From: Eutrophocola sp964503965
GTDB lineage: Bacteria > Pseudomonadota > Gammaproteobacteria > Pseudomonadales > Pseudohongiellaceae
Length of the DNA: 64,000 nt
Reading direction: 5' to 3'
Assembly: GCA_964503965.1 (NCBI GenBank)
Contig: CAZDCK010000005.1
Location: 53,456-117,455 of the forward strand
Under the pieces are notes generated by a model. The model searched no databases, was not told where the DNA came from, and saw nothing but the letters and a program-made list of their open reading frames with translations. Position numbers and translations under genes: made by a program. Position 1 is the stretch's first letter; every line of letters starts with the position of its first letter. This document shows, piece by piece, positions 18,787-26,753 of the stretch.

Positions 18787-20130
18787 ATGAGCGAAGTTGA
18801 TCCCCTTTCACAATTCATGAAAGGACTGAAGCGGCGAAACCGCGGTGAAAAGGAGTTTCAACAGGCTGTTGAGGAAGTAGCTACGGATATTATTCCCTTC
18901 ATAGAGAATAATCCCAAGTATAAAAACGGCTTGTTACTGGAACGCCTCTCGGAACCAGACCGTGTCATCAGCTTCCGTGTCTGCTGGGTGGATGATGAAG
19001 GCAATATCCGGGCAAACCGGGGTTACCGTGTACAGAACAACAACGCCATTGGACCGTATAAGGGGGGCATTCGCTTTCACAGCAGTGTCAATCTGAGCAT
19101 CCTCAAATTCCTTGCTTTCGAACAGACTTTCAAGAACTCACTTACCGGTCTACCCATGGGGGGGGCAAAAGGTGGAGCCAACTTCAATCCCCATGGAAAA
19201 TCCGACGGGGAAGTCATGCGCTTCTGCCAGTCTTTCATCACAGAACTCTGCCGATATATCGGCCCGGACACGGATGTACCCGCTGGAGATATCGGTGTTG
19301 GTGCCCGCGAAATTGGATATATGTTCGGACAAATGAAACGTCTGACCAATGAGTTCAGTGGCACCATGACCGGCAAGGGAATCGAGTTCGGAGGCAGTCT
19401 TATCAGGAATGAAGCTACTGGCTATGGCGCTGTTTATATGCTCGACAACATGCTCAGGCATCATGATCGTGAAGTAGAGAGCAAACGACTGCTGATTTCC
19501 GGCTCGGGTAATGTCGCAATTTTTGCAGCTGAAAAAGCCATACAGCTGGGTGCTAAAGTCCTCACACTCTCTGACTCTTCCGGGTTCATTTATGACCAGG
19601 AAGGAATCAACGCCGAGAAGCTGGCGTTCATCAAGGACCTGAAAATTAAACGCAGGGCCCGTATTTCCGAATATACCAAAACTTTCGATGCCAAGTTTTA
19701 CGAGGGAGAGAAACCCTGGCATATACCGGCTGACATTGCTCTGCCCTGTGCAACCCAGAATGAAATTTCTGTGGATGATGCAAAAAACCTTGTTAACGGT
19801 GGATGTATTGCCGTCGTTGAAGGGGCCAATATGCCAACAGTCCAGGATGGTATAGATATCTTCAAGGACAACAATGTCCTCTTCGCCCCGAGCAAGGCAG
19901 CCAACGCCGGTGGTGTTGCCATTTCAGGCCTTGAGATGAGCCAGAATTCTGCAAGGCTCAGCTGGTCTGAATCTGAGCTGCAGCAACATCTTAAGGAGAT
20001 CATGCATAATATTCATGAGAAATGTATTGCCCATGGTACAGAAAAAGGCAACGTGAACTATTCCCGAGGTGCCAATATCGCCGGCTTTATCAAGGTCGCC
20101 AACGCCATGTTGGCTTATGGCGTCATATAG
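18787..20130 (+). CDS. gdhA: NADP-specific glutamate dehydrogenase
   Basis: 447 aa, the same length as E. coli GdhA. It makes glutamate from 2-oxoglutarate and ammonia. Substrate-site lysines are in GPYKGGIRFH (K92) and PMGGAKGGANFNP (catalytic K128, the same number as in E. coli). The nucleotide-binding fold shows ISGSGNVAIFAAEKAI. A GGAG ribosome-binding site lies 9 bases before the ATG. It is 23 bp after the BatD gene with no terminator seen between, so some read-through is possible, although the functions are unrelated. Confidence 0.97.
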   Translation: MSEVDPLSQFMKGLKRRNRGEKEFQQAVEEVATDIIPFIENNPKYKNGLLLERLSEPDRVISFRVCWVDDEGNIRANRGYRVQNNNAIGPYKGGIRFHSSVNLSILKFLAFEQTFKNSLTGLPMGGAKGGANFNPHGKSDGEVMRFCQSFITELCRYIGPDTDVPAGDIGVGAREIGYMFGQMKRLTNEFSGTMTGKGIEFGGSLIRNEATGYGAVYMLDNMLRHHDREVESKRLLISGSGNVAIFAAEKAIQLGAKVLTLSDSSGFIYDQEGINAEKLAFIKDLKIKRRARISEYTKTFDAKFYEGEKPWHIPADIALPCATQNEISVDDAKNLVNGGCIAVVEGANMPTVQDGIDIFKDNNVLFAPSKAANAGGVAISGLEMSQNSARLSWSESELQQHLKEIMHNIHEKCIAHGTEKGNVNYSRGANIAGFIKVANAMLAYGVI

Positions 20131-20191
20131 ACAACAGTTGGTCGATGGCCTGATTGGGCTAAACGCCTCTTCCAGCAATGCGGCATAAAAA

Positions 20192-20211
20192 AGCCCGGCA
20201 AATGCCGGGCT
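20192..20211. terminator. Bidirectional terminator between gdhA and hsp20
   Basis: AGCCCGGC and GCCGGGCT form an 8-bp GC-rich stem around AAAT. Six A residues lie on the left (T-tract for the minus strand) and TTT on the right. It lies between two convergent genes and looks strongest for the minus-strand hsp20 transcript. Confidence 0.85.
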
Positions 20212-20239
20212 TTCGTGTTCAATCGGGCTATTGTTTTGA

Positions 20240-20695
20240 TCAGGCACTTTTAAGCAGCCTGTTACTTTTTCCGTTGATAGCAATTTGCCTGGGCTTCATG
20301 GCCTCTGGAATTTCCCGGACCAGATCAATATGAAGAAGACCCTTATCCATCACAGCCCCGGTAACCTTGATGTGATCTGCCAACTTGAACTGGCGACGAA
20401 AGTTGCGTTGGGCTATTCCGCGATGAAGATAATTTTTCCCGGCCTCTTTCTTGTCTTCAGGTTTATCTGAAGCAACCGTCAGGGTATTGTTTTCCACTTC
20501 AACACTGATTTCATCATCATCAAAACCGGCCACAGCCATGGTAATCCGATACTCATCATCTTCAATCAATTCAATATTATAAGGGGGATAAGCTGAACCG
20601 GTTCTTTCGTTGGTTGAAATGCTGTCAAGCAGTGAAGCAATATGATCAAAACCAATCGCTGAACGGTACAGGGGTGAAAAATCAAAAGTAGTCAT
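20240..20695 (-). CDS. Small heat-shock protein, Hsp20/IbpA type
   Basis: 151 aa. N-terminal FDFSPLYRSAIGFDHIASLLD matches IbpA/IbpB proteins (split FDFSPLYRSAIGFD, HIASLLD), followed by an alpha-crystallin domain (about 38-128) with YNIELIEDDEYRITMAVAGF (first 18 residues the family signature) and the GLLHIDLVREIPE strand. It is an ATP-independent holdase that binds unfolding proteins for later refolding. A sigma-32-type promoter lies about 110-140 bp upstream, leaving a long 5' leader. The C-terminal tail after the domain lacks an obvious IxI motif. Confidence 0.93.
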   Translation of the reverse strand: MTTFDFSPLYRSAIGFDHIASLLDSISTNERTGSAYPPYNIELIEDDEYRITMAVAGFDDDEISVEVENNTLTVASDKPEDKKEAGKNYLHRGIAQRNFRRQFKLADHIKVTGAVMDKGLLHIDLVREIPEAMKPRQIAINGKSNRLLKSA

Positions 20696-20804
20696 TGTTA
20701 TATCCTCATATCAAGCAATATATAAATATAGACACCTGTTCTCATGAACCAGATGAGCCCCGGATGGGCTGTCAGCAAACCTCAAATGAGCCTTTGCTAA
20801 AATC

Positions 20805-20833
20805 TAAATAGAGGCAAACAATGGAATTTCAAG
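20805..20833 (-). promoter_or_regulatory. Sigma-32 (heat-shock) promoter of hsp20
   Basis: Read on the minus strand: -35 CTTGAAA (20827-20833), 12-nt spacer, -10 CCTCTATTTA (20805-20814). The known RpoH consensus is CTTGAAA, about 11-16 nt, CCCCATnT. The -35 is exact and the -10 is one or two mismatches off. It leaves about 100 nt of untranslated leader before the hsp20 ATG. Confidence 0.72.
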
Positions 20834-20846
20834 TGGAAGTTGTTTG

Positions 20847-21230
20847 TTAATCCGTTTTCAGCCAGGACAGTGCTTCATCTACCTCTTCAAAGAATTTCAC
20901 ATTGCCACACATGAACCAGTCGGCAATATGGGCCATCTTTTCATGCCAATGCTGGTCGCCCACAATAGCCAGCTTGTCAAAAGCATTGCCGTGTTTAAGA
21001 CCAAGCTTGAAATCATCCCAGGCAGCCCTGAGCTCCCAACCTTGAAATTCTGTCGCATCGACCAGTGCATAAATATGAGGATCCTTGACGCCTTTAAGGG
21101 CCTCGTCGATCATTGGGTTAATTTTTTTGTAATCGTCATGTGTCAGCTTGCCCACCGGTTTTAACGTGAGCACGAAATCAGGGCCCGTACGTTCAAGACC
21201 AATGGATAAACCGTGTCTCATAATTGCCAT
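20847..21230 (-). CDS. SpoIIAA-like (STAS/SEC14-fold) protein
   Basis: 127 aa, cytosolic, of the SpoIIAA-like family. It shows GLSIGLERTGPDFVLTLKPV at the N-terminus (split GLSIGLERTG, PDFVLTLKPV), LTHDDYKKINPMIDEAL, an ALVDATEFQGWELRAAWDDF core and a tryptophan-rich end. The molecular role of the family is unknown; members are often small stress-associated genes. It ends 14 bp upstream of the hsp20 -35 element, so hsp20 has its own promoter just beyond it. Confidence 0.75.
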   Translation of the reverse strand: MAIMRHGLSIGLERTGPDFVLTLKPVGKLTHDDYKKINPMIDEALKGVKDPHIYALVDATEFQGWELRAAWDDFKLGLKHGNAFDKLAIVGDQHWHEKMAHIADWFMCGNVKFFEEVDEALSWLKTD

Positions 21231-21268
21231 AAAAAAGACTCCTAAACCATTTCAAAAGAGTATTGTTA

Positions 21269-21535
21269 TCATGCAACGCTTTTCTTTCTCAGATAAACCA
21301 GAAAGCTGGCTAAAGGAAGAAAATACGGTGAAAACGACATTACCTTTCCAAGCCACATGAGCCAGCTTGATGGCGACTCATTAAGCAGGTATCCCCCATA
21401 CCACATCGGCCAGGTATTAAAGAGTACCGCCAGACCAGCCATGAACCTCAGCTTTTTGTCTGACTTGCCGGATGTCAGGAAAATACCTGTGTGGATCAGA
21501 AGAGCGAGAATAAATATCGGTAGTTGTACTTGCAT
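21269..21535 (-). CDS. Small membrane protein, unknown
   Basis: 88 aa with three hydrophobic segments (about 4-20, 29-48 and 58-80) separated by short polar turns (SGKSDKKLR; LLNESPSSW) and ending in RKKS. Nothing identifies its function. It sits between a DUF1653 gene and a SpoIIAA-like gene on the same strand with gaps of 2 and 38 bp, so the three are probably one transcript. Confidence 0.6.
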   Translation of the reverse strand: MQVQLPIFILALLIHTGIFLTSGKSDKKLRFMAGLAVLFNTWPMWYGGYLLNESPSSWLMWLGKVMSFSPYFLPLASFLVYLRKKSVA

Positions 21536-21537
21536 AA

Positions 21538-21768
21538 TCAGTCCAGAGCTACCGGACTGAATCGTTTAAGTGTTTGGCCATGGAACTCAACATCCTCATT
21601 GAACATGGTCAGCGGACGGACCCAGTAACTTCTCTGGGATTCGTCACCGTACAAGGGAAAGTACAAAACCAGTACTTCCTCCGTCTCGGAATGAATCGCT
21701 GTGCCTACAACCTGATAGTAGGCTCCTTTATAATGACGATATTTACCCGGAGATATTAAAGACTTCAT
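21538..21768 (-). CDS. DUF1653 protein
   Basis: 76 aa matching the small DUF1653 family throughout: SPGKYRHYKGAYYQVVGTA, then HSETEEVLVLYFPLYG, then SYWVRPLTMFNEDV. The function is unknown; the fold is probably a small beta barrel. It begins the three-gene minus-strand run that leads towards hsp20, with an AAGATGA-type region upstream of the ATG. Confidence 0.85.
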   Translation of the reverse strand: MKSLISPGKYRHYKGAYYQVVGTAIHSETEEVLVLYFPLYGDESQRSYWVRPLTMFNEDVEFHGQTLKRFSPVALD

Positions 21769-22109
21769 CTTGTCACCTTAATCAATTAATTCAGGATTTA
21801 CATCGGATTTATTGATATTTAATGAATTTCATTGAGTATACCTATTATTTCATGGAGGCTATAAATCTTCCGGAAAGCGGAAATGAACAGTTGAAAATGA
21901 GATTGTGGCAGTATGAGTAGCACCAATGGGCAGTAATACACATTAGAAATTAGAAAATAGAAAAAAGAAAAAAGAAAAAAGAAAATAATAGAGAAGCTTC
22001 AGAGAAAGCGGGTAAAAAAATTAAAGGAATAAAAGTAACCAGGGTCGGTCATGAAAATAACATTGGTAACAAAGATAATAGCGAGAGCTGCTTGTACCGG
22101 ACAGTCATT
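21769..22109. other. 341-bp AT-rich intergenic region
   Basis: This is the divergent promoter region between DUF1653 (minus) and the PAP2 gene (plus). It is markedly AT-rich and, between 21942 and 22041, strongly purine-biased on the plus strand. It holds a heptanucleotide tandem repeat (21942-21983) and two short frames (32 codons at 21822; 21 codons at 22051, overlapping the PAP2 ATG) that may be chance. Confidence 0.6.
21942..21983 (+). repeat. Heptanucleotide microsatellite, six units of AWWAGAA
   Basis: Six head-to-tail 7-mers: ATTAGAA, ATTAGAA, AATAGAA, then AAAAGAA three times. G recurs exactly every 7 bases (21946, 53, 60, 67, 74, 81). It lies about 125 bp before the PAP2 ATG. Confidence 0.9.
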
Positions 22110-22616
22110 ATGCTAAAAACCATTCAGACAGCTAACACCACGCTTTTTCAGTCAATTTTTAGATCATGCTGCGATCCAACACTGCCCAAAATAGCCAGGT
22201 TCCTATCCTTTACAGGCGATGGCTGGTTTTATCTGCTCCTGTTTCCTCTTGTATTGATTCTCAAGCCTGTTTATGCGTTTGAAACCCTTTTACTTGCCGC
22301 GCTTGGATTTACCATCGAAAGACTCATTTATTACATACTCAAACTTGGATTCAAACGAAGAAGACCCCCTACATTTCTTGCCAATGTGGAATCCCTGATT
22401 ATTGCCTCCGATGAGTTAAGCCTTCCTTCAGGCCATACATCTGCCGCATTTTTCTTTGTGACATTTTTATGTGTAGCACTGGGCCCATTATTCCTGCCAT
22501 TGTATCTCTGGGCAGCGATGGTCGGTCTTTCAAGAATATTACTCGGCGTACATTTTCCAACTGATATCATCGCCGGAGCAGCAATTGGATCCATCATTGC
22601 GCTGGTTATTGCCTGA
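22110..22616 (+). CDS. PAP2-family membrane phosphatase
   Basis: 168 aa from the ATG at 22110 (a TTG at 22092 would add six residues). Polytopic membrane protein with the three acid-phosphatase motifs: KLGFKRRRPP, PSGHTSAAF and SRILLGVHFPTDI, with the catalytic histidines in the second and third. Members dephosphorylate lipid phosphates such as undecaprenyl pyrophosphate or phosphatidic/phosphatidylglycerol phosphate; the substrate cannot be told here. It converges on the TgpA gene with a 23-bp gap. Confidence 0.88.
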   Translation: MLKTIQTANTTLFQSIFRSCCDPTLPKIARFLSFTGDGWFYLLLFPLVLILKPVYAFETLLLAALGFTIERLIYYILKLGFKRRRPPTFLANVESLIIASDELSLPSGHTSAAFFFVTFLCVALGPLFLPLYLWAAMVGLSRILLGVHFPTDIIAGAAIGSIIALVIA

Positions 22617-22639
22617 AAACAGCACGATGAGTCAGCCAA

Positions 22640-24721
22640 TCAGTTCGCTACCCGAAATTTTCGTACAGCCAGTTTCAATTGCCTGACTCCTTCCTGATAC
22701 CGGTTTTCATCCACAGGTGAAAATGCAAGGGTCATGTAAATATCCGTAATATTTGTGACATCCCTGGCCCATTGTGGCTGGATAGCCGCGATACGTTTGC
22801 TGAACTCCCAGGGTGTTTCTCCCGGTAAACGACTGATGCCGTTATCTGAAATGAAATCACAGAATTTCAGATACAAGGCATTCGCAGGTGTCTGTATTTT
22901 TTCCGCGCGTTTGCGCAGGACAAAATAGGCAGCAATTCCGACAAACGCCACCATGACAAAAAACAAGGTCATAAGAATTTTCTCTTTTGAAACCCTGTCA
23001 AAAATATTGCTGAAGAGGGAAAACTGCATACCCTGGTCATAATTAAGAACAAAACGGTTCCAGGCGTAATCAATCATTTCTATCCGTAAAATCAGGTCGT
23101 TAATGAACGCACTGCTGCTACGAAACTTGAGCATGGAAAAAACTTCATCTTCCAGGAACGTGGCGTCTTCCTGCAGGGTAAACTGGCTGCCAAATTCAAT
23201 GCGATCAGGCGCGATAGCGGCTGTAGGGTCAACCCTGACCCAACCATCGCCTTCCAGCCATACCTCTGTCCACGCATGGGCATCATACTGTCTGACGATC
23301 AGGGTACCGTTGTATTTGTTAAACTCACCGCCCTGGTAACCCAGGACAACGCGTGCCGGAATTCCTGCTGAACGCATGAGGAAGGTGAATGCACTGGCAT
23401 AATGTTCGCAAAAACCTTCACGGGTGTTGAACAGGAACTCATCAATGGAGTTTTCACCCAATAAAGCCGGACTCAGTGTGTAACTGAAATTCTCATTGCG
23501 TATATGCTCCAGAACAGCATTTACGAACTCCCGATCAGACCCTGACTCGCTGTAGAGCTGTCGGGCAAACTCCCTACTCTGGTCATTACCTGTTTCAGGC
23601 AAAGTCCTGGTTCTCTGTGATATCTCCCGTGACAGGGATGGATCGACAACATACTCCAGGTAGGACGTGGCGTCATAAGTAAGCCTTTGGCCAATAGGCC
23701 TGCGTGTTTCTACCTGGTATTCCTGTCGCATGATAAAGCGCTGATCCCGGATCTGGGGAACCATGAGCGTATAAATCCAGTTTTGCTGTGTTGGCTCCAT
23801 GTTGACGTTGTATTTGACATCCCTGCCCTGGTATTCAATGGCTTCAAACCAGGGACGATCCCTGAAGCGGCTCGTTCCAAGAAACTGTGCAAATGAATTG
23901 ATACCCCTGCTCCAGCCTCTGCCATCAAATGTATCCAGGGTCACTCCCCGCCAGTACAACTCATTGTAGTTGGGAATTTCCGATGCAAACTCCACACGAA
24001 AAGCCACATCACCGGACCTCGTCAGATCACCTATATCACCGGGTGCCATTTCATCCGAGAGTCCGGTAACACCCGATGCGTTTTGCAAAGGAACAGCCCA
24101 TAAAGGACCAATCCTGGGAAAAAGAAGAAAAAGCATAGCCATAAGGGGCACACTCTGGAAAAGCACGAGACTGGCCAGTTTCAGGGTCCGTACAGGTCGC
24201 TGGTACTCTTCTGTCTGTGTAATCGACATGAGTGCAGACGTAATGATCACAATACACAGAATCATGTAGACAGCGACAGGTATCGCCTGTGAATAAATAA
24301 ATTCTGCAAGAACGGTGAAATAGCACAGATATATCACCATCAACACATCGCGCTTAAGCTTCATTTCCAGTAATTTGAGAGTAACTCCCACGAGCAATAC
24401 CCCCACAATGGCATCCGTGGAAAAAATATCCCTGCCGTACTGAAACACAATTGACGTTATGACAAGAAAAACAACAACTGTTTTTATTTTTGAACCTGGA
24501 TAGGAAATCCTGCCCTGGAAAATCAAAACACTGGTTGTAATGCAGCCAAGACAAAACAGGGTAAGCCAGACTGGCAGACGCAGAATATGGGGCAATATGA
24601 CCGAGACCAGGGAAGCAATGATCCAGAGAAGCGATGTACGAGGCAGTTTGTATATATCAGTGGATGCGCTGACGTTTTTATCCGGACGCTTGGTTATCCA
24701 GGATTTCCACTGAAAGATCAT
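22640..24721 (-). CDS. Transglutaminase-like membrane protein TgpA
   Basis: 693 aa. Five or six N-terminal membrane helices (DUF3488, about 30-210), a periplasmic transglutaminase-like domain with the Cys-His-Asp triad (EGFCEHYASAF, QYDAHAWTEVW, WVRVDPTAA), another membrane helix (about 575-600, LFFVMVAFVGIAAYFVL) and a cytoplasmic DUF4129-like tail. It resembles Pseudomonas TgpA, an essential envelope protein. The gene overlaps the upstream DUF58 gene by 4 bp and belongs to the second MoxR set. Confidence 0.92.
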   Translation of the reverse strand: MIFQWKSWITKRPDKNVSASTDIYKLPRTSLLWIIASLVSVILPHILRLPVWLTLFCLGCITTSVLIFQGRISYPGSKIKTVVVFLVITSIVFQYGRDIFSTDAIVGVLLVGVTLKLLEMKLKRDVLMVIYLCYFTVLAEFIYSQAIPVAVYMILCIVIITSALMSITQTEEYQRPVRTLKLASLVLFQSVPLMAMLFLLFPRIGPLWAVPLQNASGVTGLSDEMAPGDIGDLTRSGDVAFRVEFASEIPNYNELYWRGVTLDTFDGRGWSRGINSFAQFLGTSRFRDRPWFEAIEYQGRDVKYNVNMEPTQQNWIYTLMVPQIRDQRFIMRQEYQVETRRPIGQRLTYDATSYLEYVVDPSLSREISQRTRTLPETGNDQSREFARQLYSESGSDREFVNAVLEHIRNENFSYTLSPALLGENSIDEFLFNTREGFCEHYASAFTFLMRSAGIPARVVLGYQGGEFNKYNGTLIVRQYDAHAWTEVWLEGDGWVRVDPTAAIAPDRIEFGSQFTLQEDATFLEDEVFSMLKFRSSSAFINDLILRIEMIDYAWNRFVLNYDQGMQFSLFSNIFDRVSKEKILMTLFFVMVAFVGIAAYFVLRKRAEKIQTPANALYLKFCDFISDNGISRLPGETPWEFSKRIAAIQPQWARDVTNITDIYMTLAFSPVDENRYQEGVRQLKLAVRKFRVAN

Positions 24722-25749
24722 GACAACATCCCCCCGCTGCCGGATTCCTCATCAGTCATCCCATAAAGTGCCAGCGTTCTCATGATCGCTCTGTAATGGT
24801 CGTTGCCCTTGGCCGGTTCAATGTGCTGCCCGGGAATATCCAGTCCGTAATCAAGGCCGGCGGCATCAAGCTGCAATACGCAATAACACAGCCGGGAGAG
24901 ACGTTCCTCCACCGCCATATCCGGAAACATATCCCAACTCAACCAGATCTTGTCATCTACATTCGATGAGTACTCTTTGGTATAAAGTCCCCTGCCGCGT
25001 GCCGCGATTTTCCATGCCACATGCCTGTGCGAGTCTCCCTGCTGATAATTACGCAGAGCGTGAAAATCATCACTGCCACGCGTTATATTTGTATGTCCTT
25101 GGATATTCTGCTGGGATGACAGCCAGTCCAGGTCACAGGGAACGGGTTTTGGATAGACCAGACAGCGCAGATCCAGGTCAGGCAGAGACCAGGCCCTGCA
25201 GATTCCAAAAGGAAATACGGTTTCGATAGTCAATCTGCCGGGAGAAAACCAGCCTCGATTGTTGGCCATGAGAAACAGGCTGCAGCGTTCCTCGGTGTTG
25301 TCAATCAGATTGGCCGTCACCTTGCGCGAACCAGGATAGTGCAGGTCCAGGGCTTCATGAATGCGTTCCCCGTGTCGTGACAGTATCACCGTTATTTCAG
25401 CCTGCTCTCCCGCGAATATCGAGTTTCCGGTTACAGCAGAAAGATGTAGTCCGGCCAGATTCCTGAAGGTATAGAATATCGAGAGAATAAAGACACCGAT
25501 CAGCCAGAATACCAGTGCAAAAGCCAGACTGATTTCATAATTGACGGCTCCCAGAAACATCAACCCAAGAACCAGCAAAAAGCCAAGGCCCTGCTGGTTG
25601 GGTATGATGAAAATATTGCGCTGGGTAAGGACCACATGATGGGCTGGTGGAATCCTGCGATTGATCCATCCATTGAATCGACGCCGCCAGCGAAAGCCAA
25701 GCAAATGCCTGATACCGGAATCGGGTTGTTGTACTCCTGTATTCATCAC
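24718..25749 (-). CDS. DUF58 protein, second copy (membrane-anchored)
   Basis: 343 aa. Unlike the DUF58 protein of the Bat cluster, it has two N-terminal membrane helices (about 51-68 and 73-93) before the DUF58 signature, which here reads SDDFHALRNYQQGDSHRHVA followed by WKIAARGRGLYTKEY. It is the long, membrane-bound DUF58 subtype typical of TgpA operons. It lies 23 bp downstream of the second MoxR and overlaps TgpA by 4 bp (ATGA). Confidence 0.9.
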   Translation of the reverse strand: MMNTGVQQPDSGIRHLLGFRWRRRFNGWINRRIPPAHHVVLTQRNIFIIPNQQGLGFLLVLGLMFLGAVNYEISLAFALVFWLIGVFILSIFYTFRNLAGLHLSAVTGNSIFAGEQAEITVILSRHGERIHEALDLHYPGSRKVTANLIDNTEERCSLFLMANNRGWFSPGRLTIETVFPFGICRAWSLPDLDLRCLVYPKPVPCDLDWLSSQQNIQGHTNITRGSDDFHALRNYQQGDSHRHVAWKIAARGRGLYTKEYSSNVDDKIWLSWDMFPDMAVEERLSRLCYCVLQLDAAGLDYGLDIPGQHIEPAKGNDHYRAIMRTLALYGMTDEESGSGGMLS

Positions 25750-25772
25750 AGATGTCCAGGAAGTTATCCGGG

Positions 25773-26753
25773 TTATTTGGGGAAAATGTCTACGTCATTC
25801 AGTAGGCGCTGGGAATAGGATTCCCCGCTACGGCCAGAAGCGTCTGTCACAGAACGCAGGCGATGATCCACCACGGCAGGCAACACCATTTGTACATCCT
25901 CTGGTATGACGTGTGTCCGATCATGCATCAGGGCCCATGTCCTTGCACTTCGAATCAGGGCCATGGCACCTCGAGGAGACAGTCCAAAGGAGAACAGGTT
26001 GTCCTGGCGTGTATAGGCGACGATTCGCTGCACATAATCAAGCAGGGTATCCGTGGCATGCACTTCGGGAATACGTTCACTGATATGCATGATGTCCTCG
26101 GGAGACAACGTTTGCTTGATATTGCCAAGCTTTTCACGTTGGTCACGATTGTTCAGCAATTCCCGTTCAGCCTTGGGGTCGGGGTACCCAATCTGGAGAC
26201 GCATCAGGAAGCGGTCAAGCTGTGATTCAGGCAGTGGGTATGTACCAGCAAAGCTAATGGGATTCTGTGTCGCGATAACAAAAAATGGATGAGGCAACTT
26301 CATGGTATTGTTATCTATGGAAACCTGCCCCTCCTCCATGGCCTCCAGCAGGGCACTCTGGGTTTTGGGAGTCGTCCTGTTGATTTCATCGGCCAGAATC
26401 AGGTTGGAAAAGATCGGCCCCTTGTGGAAGGAGAAATCACCACTTTTCTGGTCATAGATGGTTACCCCGAGAATATCTGCCGGGAGCAAATCACTGGTAA
26501 ACTGGATCCTGGAATACTGAAGTCCAAACACCTTTGCCAGTGCCTGGGACAGGGTGGTTTTTCCCATGCCAGGTTTGTCTTCCATAAGCAAGTGACCGCC
26601 GGCAAACAGGCAGCACAATGACAGCCTGACCTGTTTCTCCTTGCCAAGAACTACCCTGCCGATCTCAGCAAGGGATTCTTCAATTTTGTCCTGTATCCTG
26701 GTTGGCATCTGGCTATCTGCCAATTCAGTTTCCTTGTCGACAATCTGTTCCAT
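25773..26753 (-). CDS. MoxR-type AAA+ ATPase (TgpA cluster)
   Basis: 326 aa. Walker A EDKPGMGKTT (58-67), Walker B LILADEI (118-124), then IATQNPISFAGTYPLPESQL and sensor residues. It probably drives DUF58/TgpA assembly or activity at the inner membrane. The ATG overlaps the purF stop by one base (TAATG), so translation is likely coupled to purF although the functions are unrelated. It is clearly diverged from the MoxR at 11603, especially in the N-terminal 30 residues and around Walker A. Confidence 0.93.
   Translation of the reverse strand: MEQIVDKETELADSQMPTRIQDKIEESLAEIGRVVLGKEKQVRLSLCCLFAGGHLLMEDKPGMGKTTLSQALAKVFGLQYSRIQFTSDLLPADILGVTIYDQKSGDFSFHKGPIFSNLILADEINRTTPKTQSALLEAMEEGQVSIDNNTMKLPHPFFVIATQNPISFAGTYPLPESQLDRFLMRLQIGYPDPKAERELLNNRDQREKLGNIKQTLSPEDIMHISERIPEVHATDTLLDYVQRIVAYTRQDNLFSFGLSPRGAMALIRSARTWALMHDRTHVIPEDVQMVLPAVVDHRLRSVTDASGRSGESYSQRLLNDVDIFPK

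Noticed and set aside
21822..21920. 32-codon frame in the AT-rich interval before PAP2
   Set aside because: No ribosome-binding site and no recognisable features; expected by chance in a sequence of this length.
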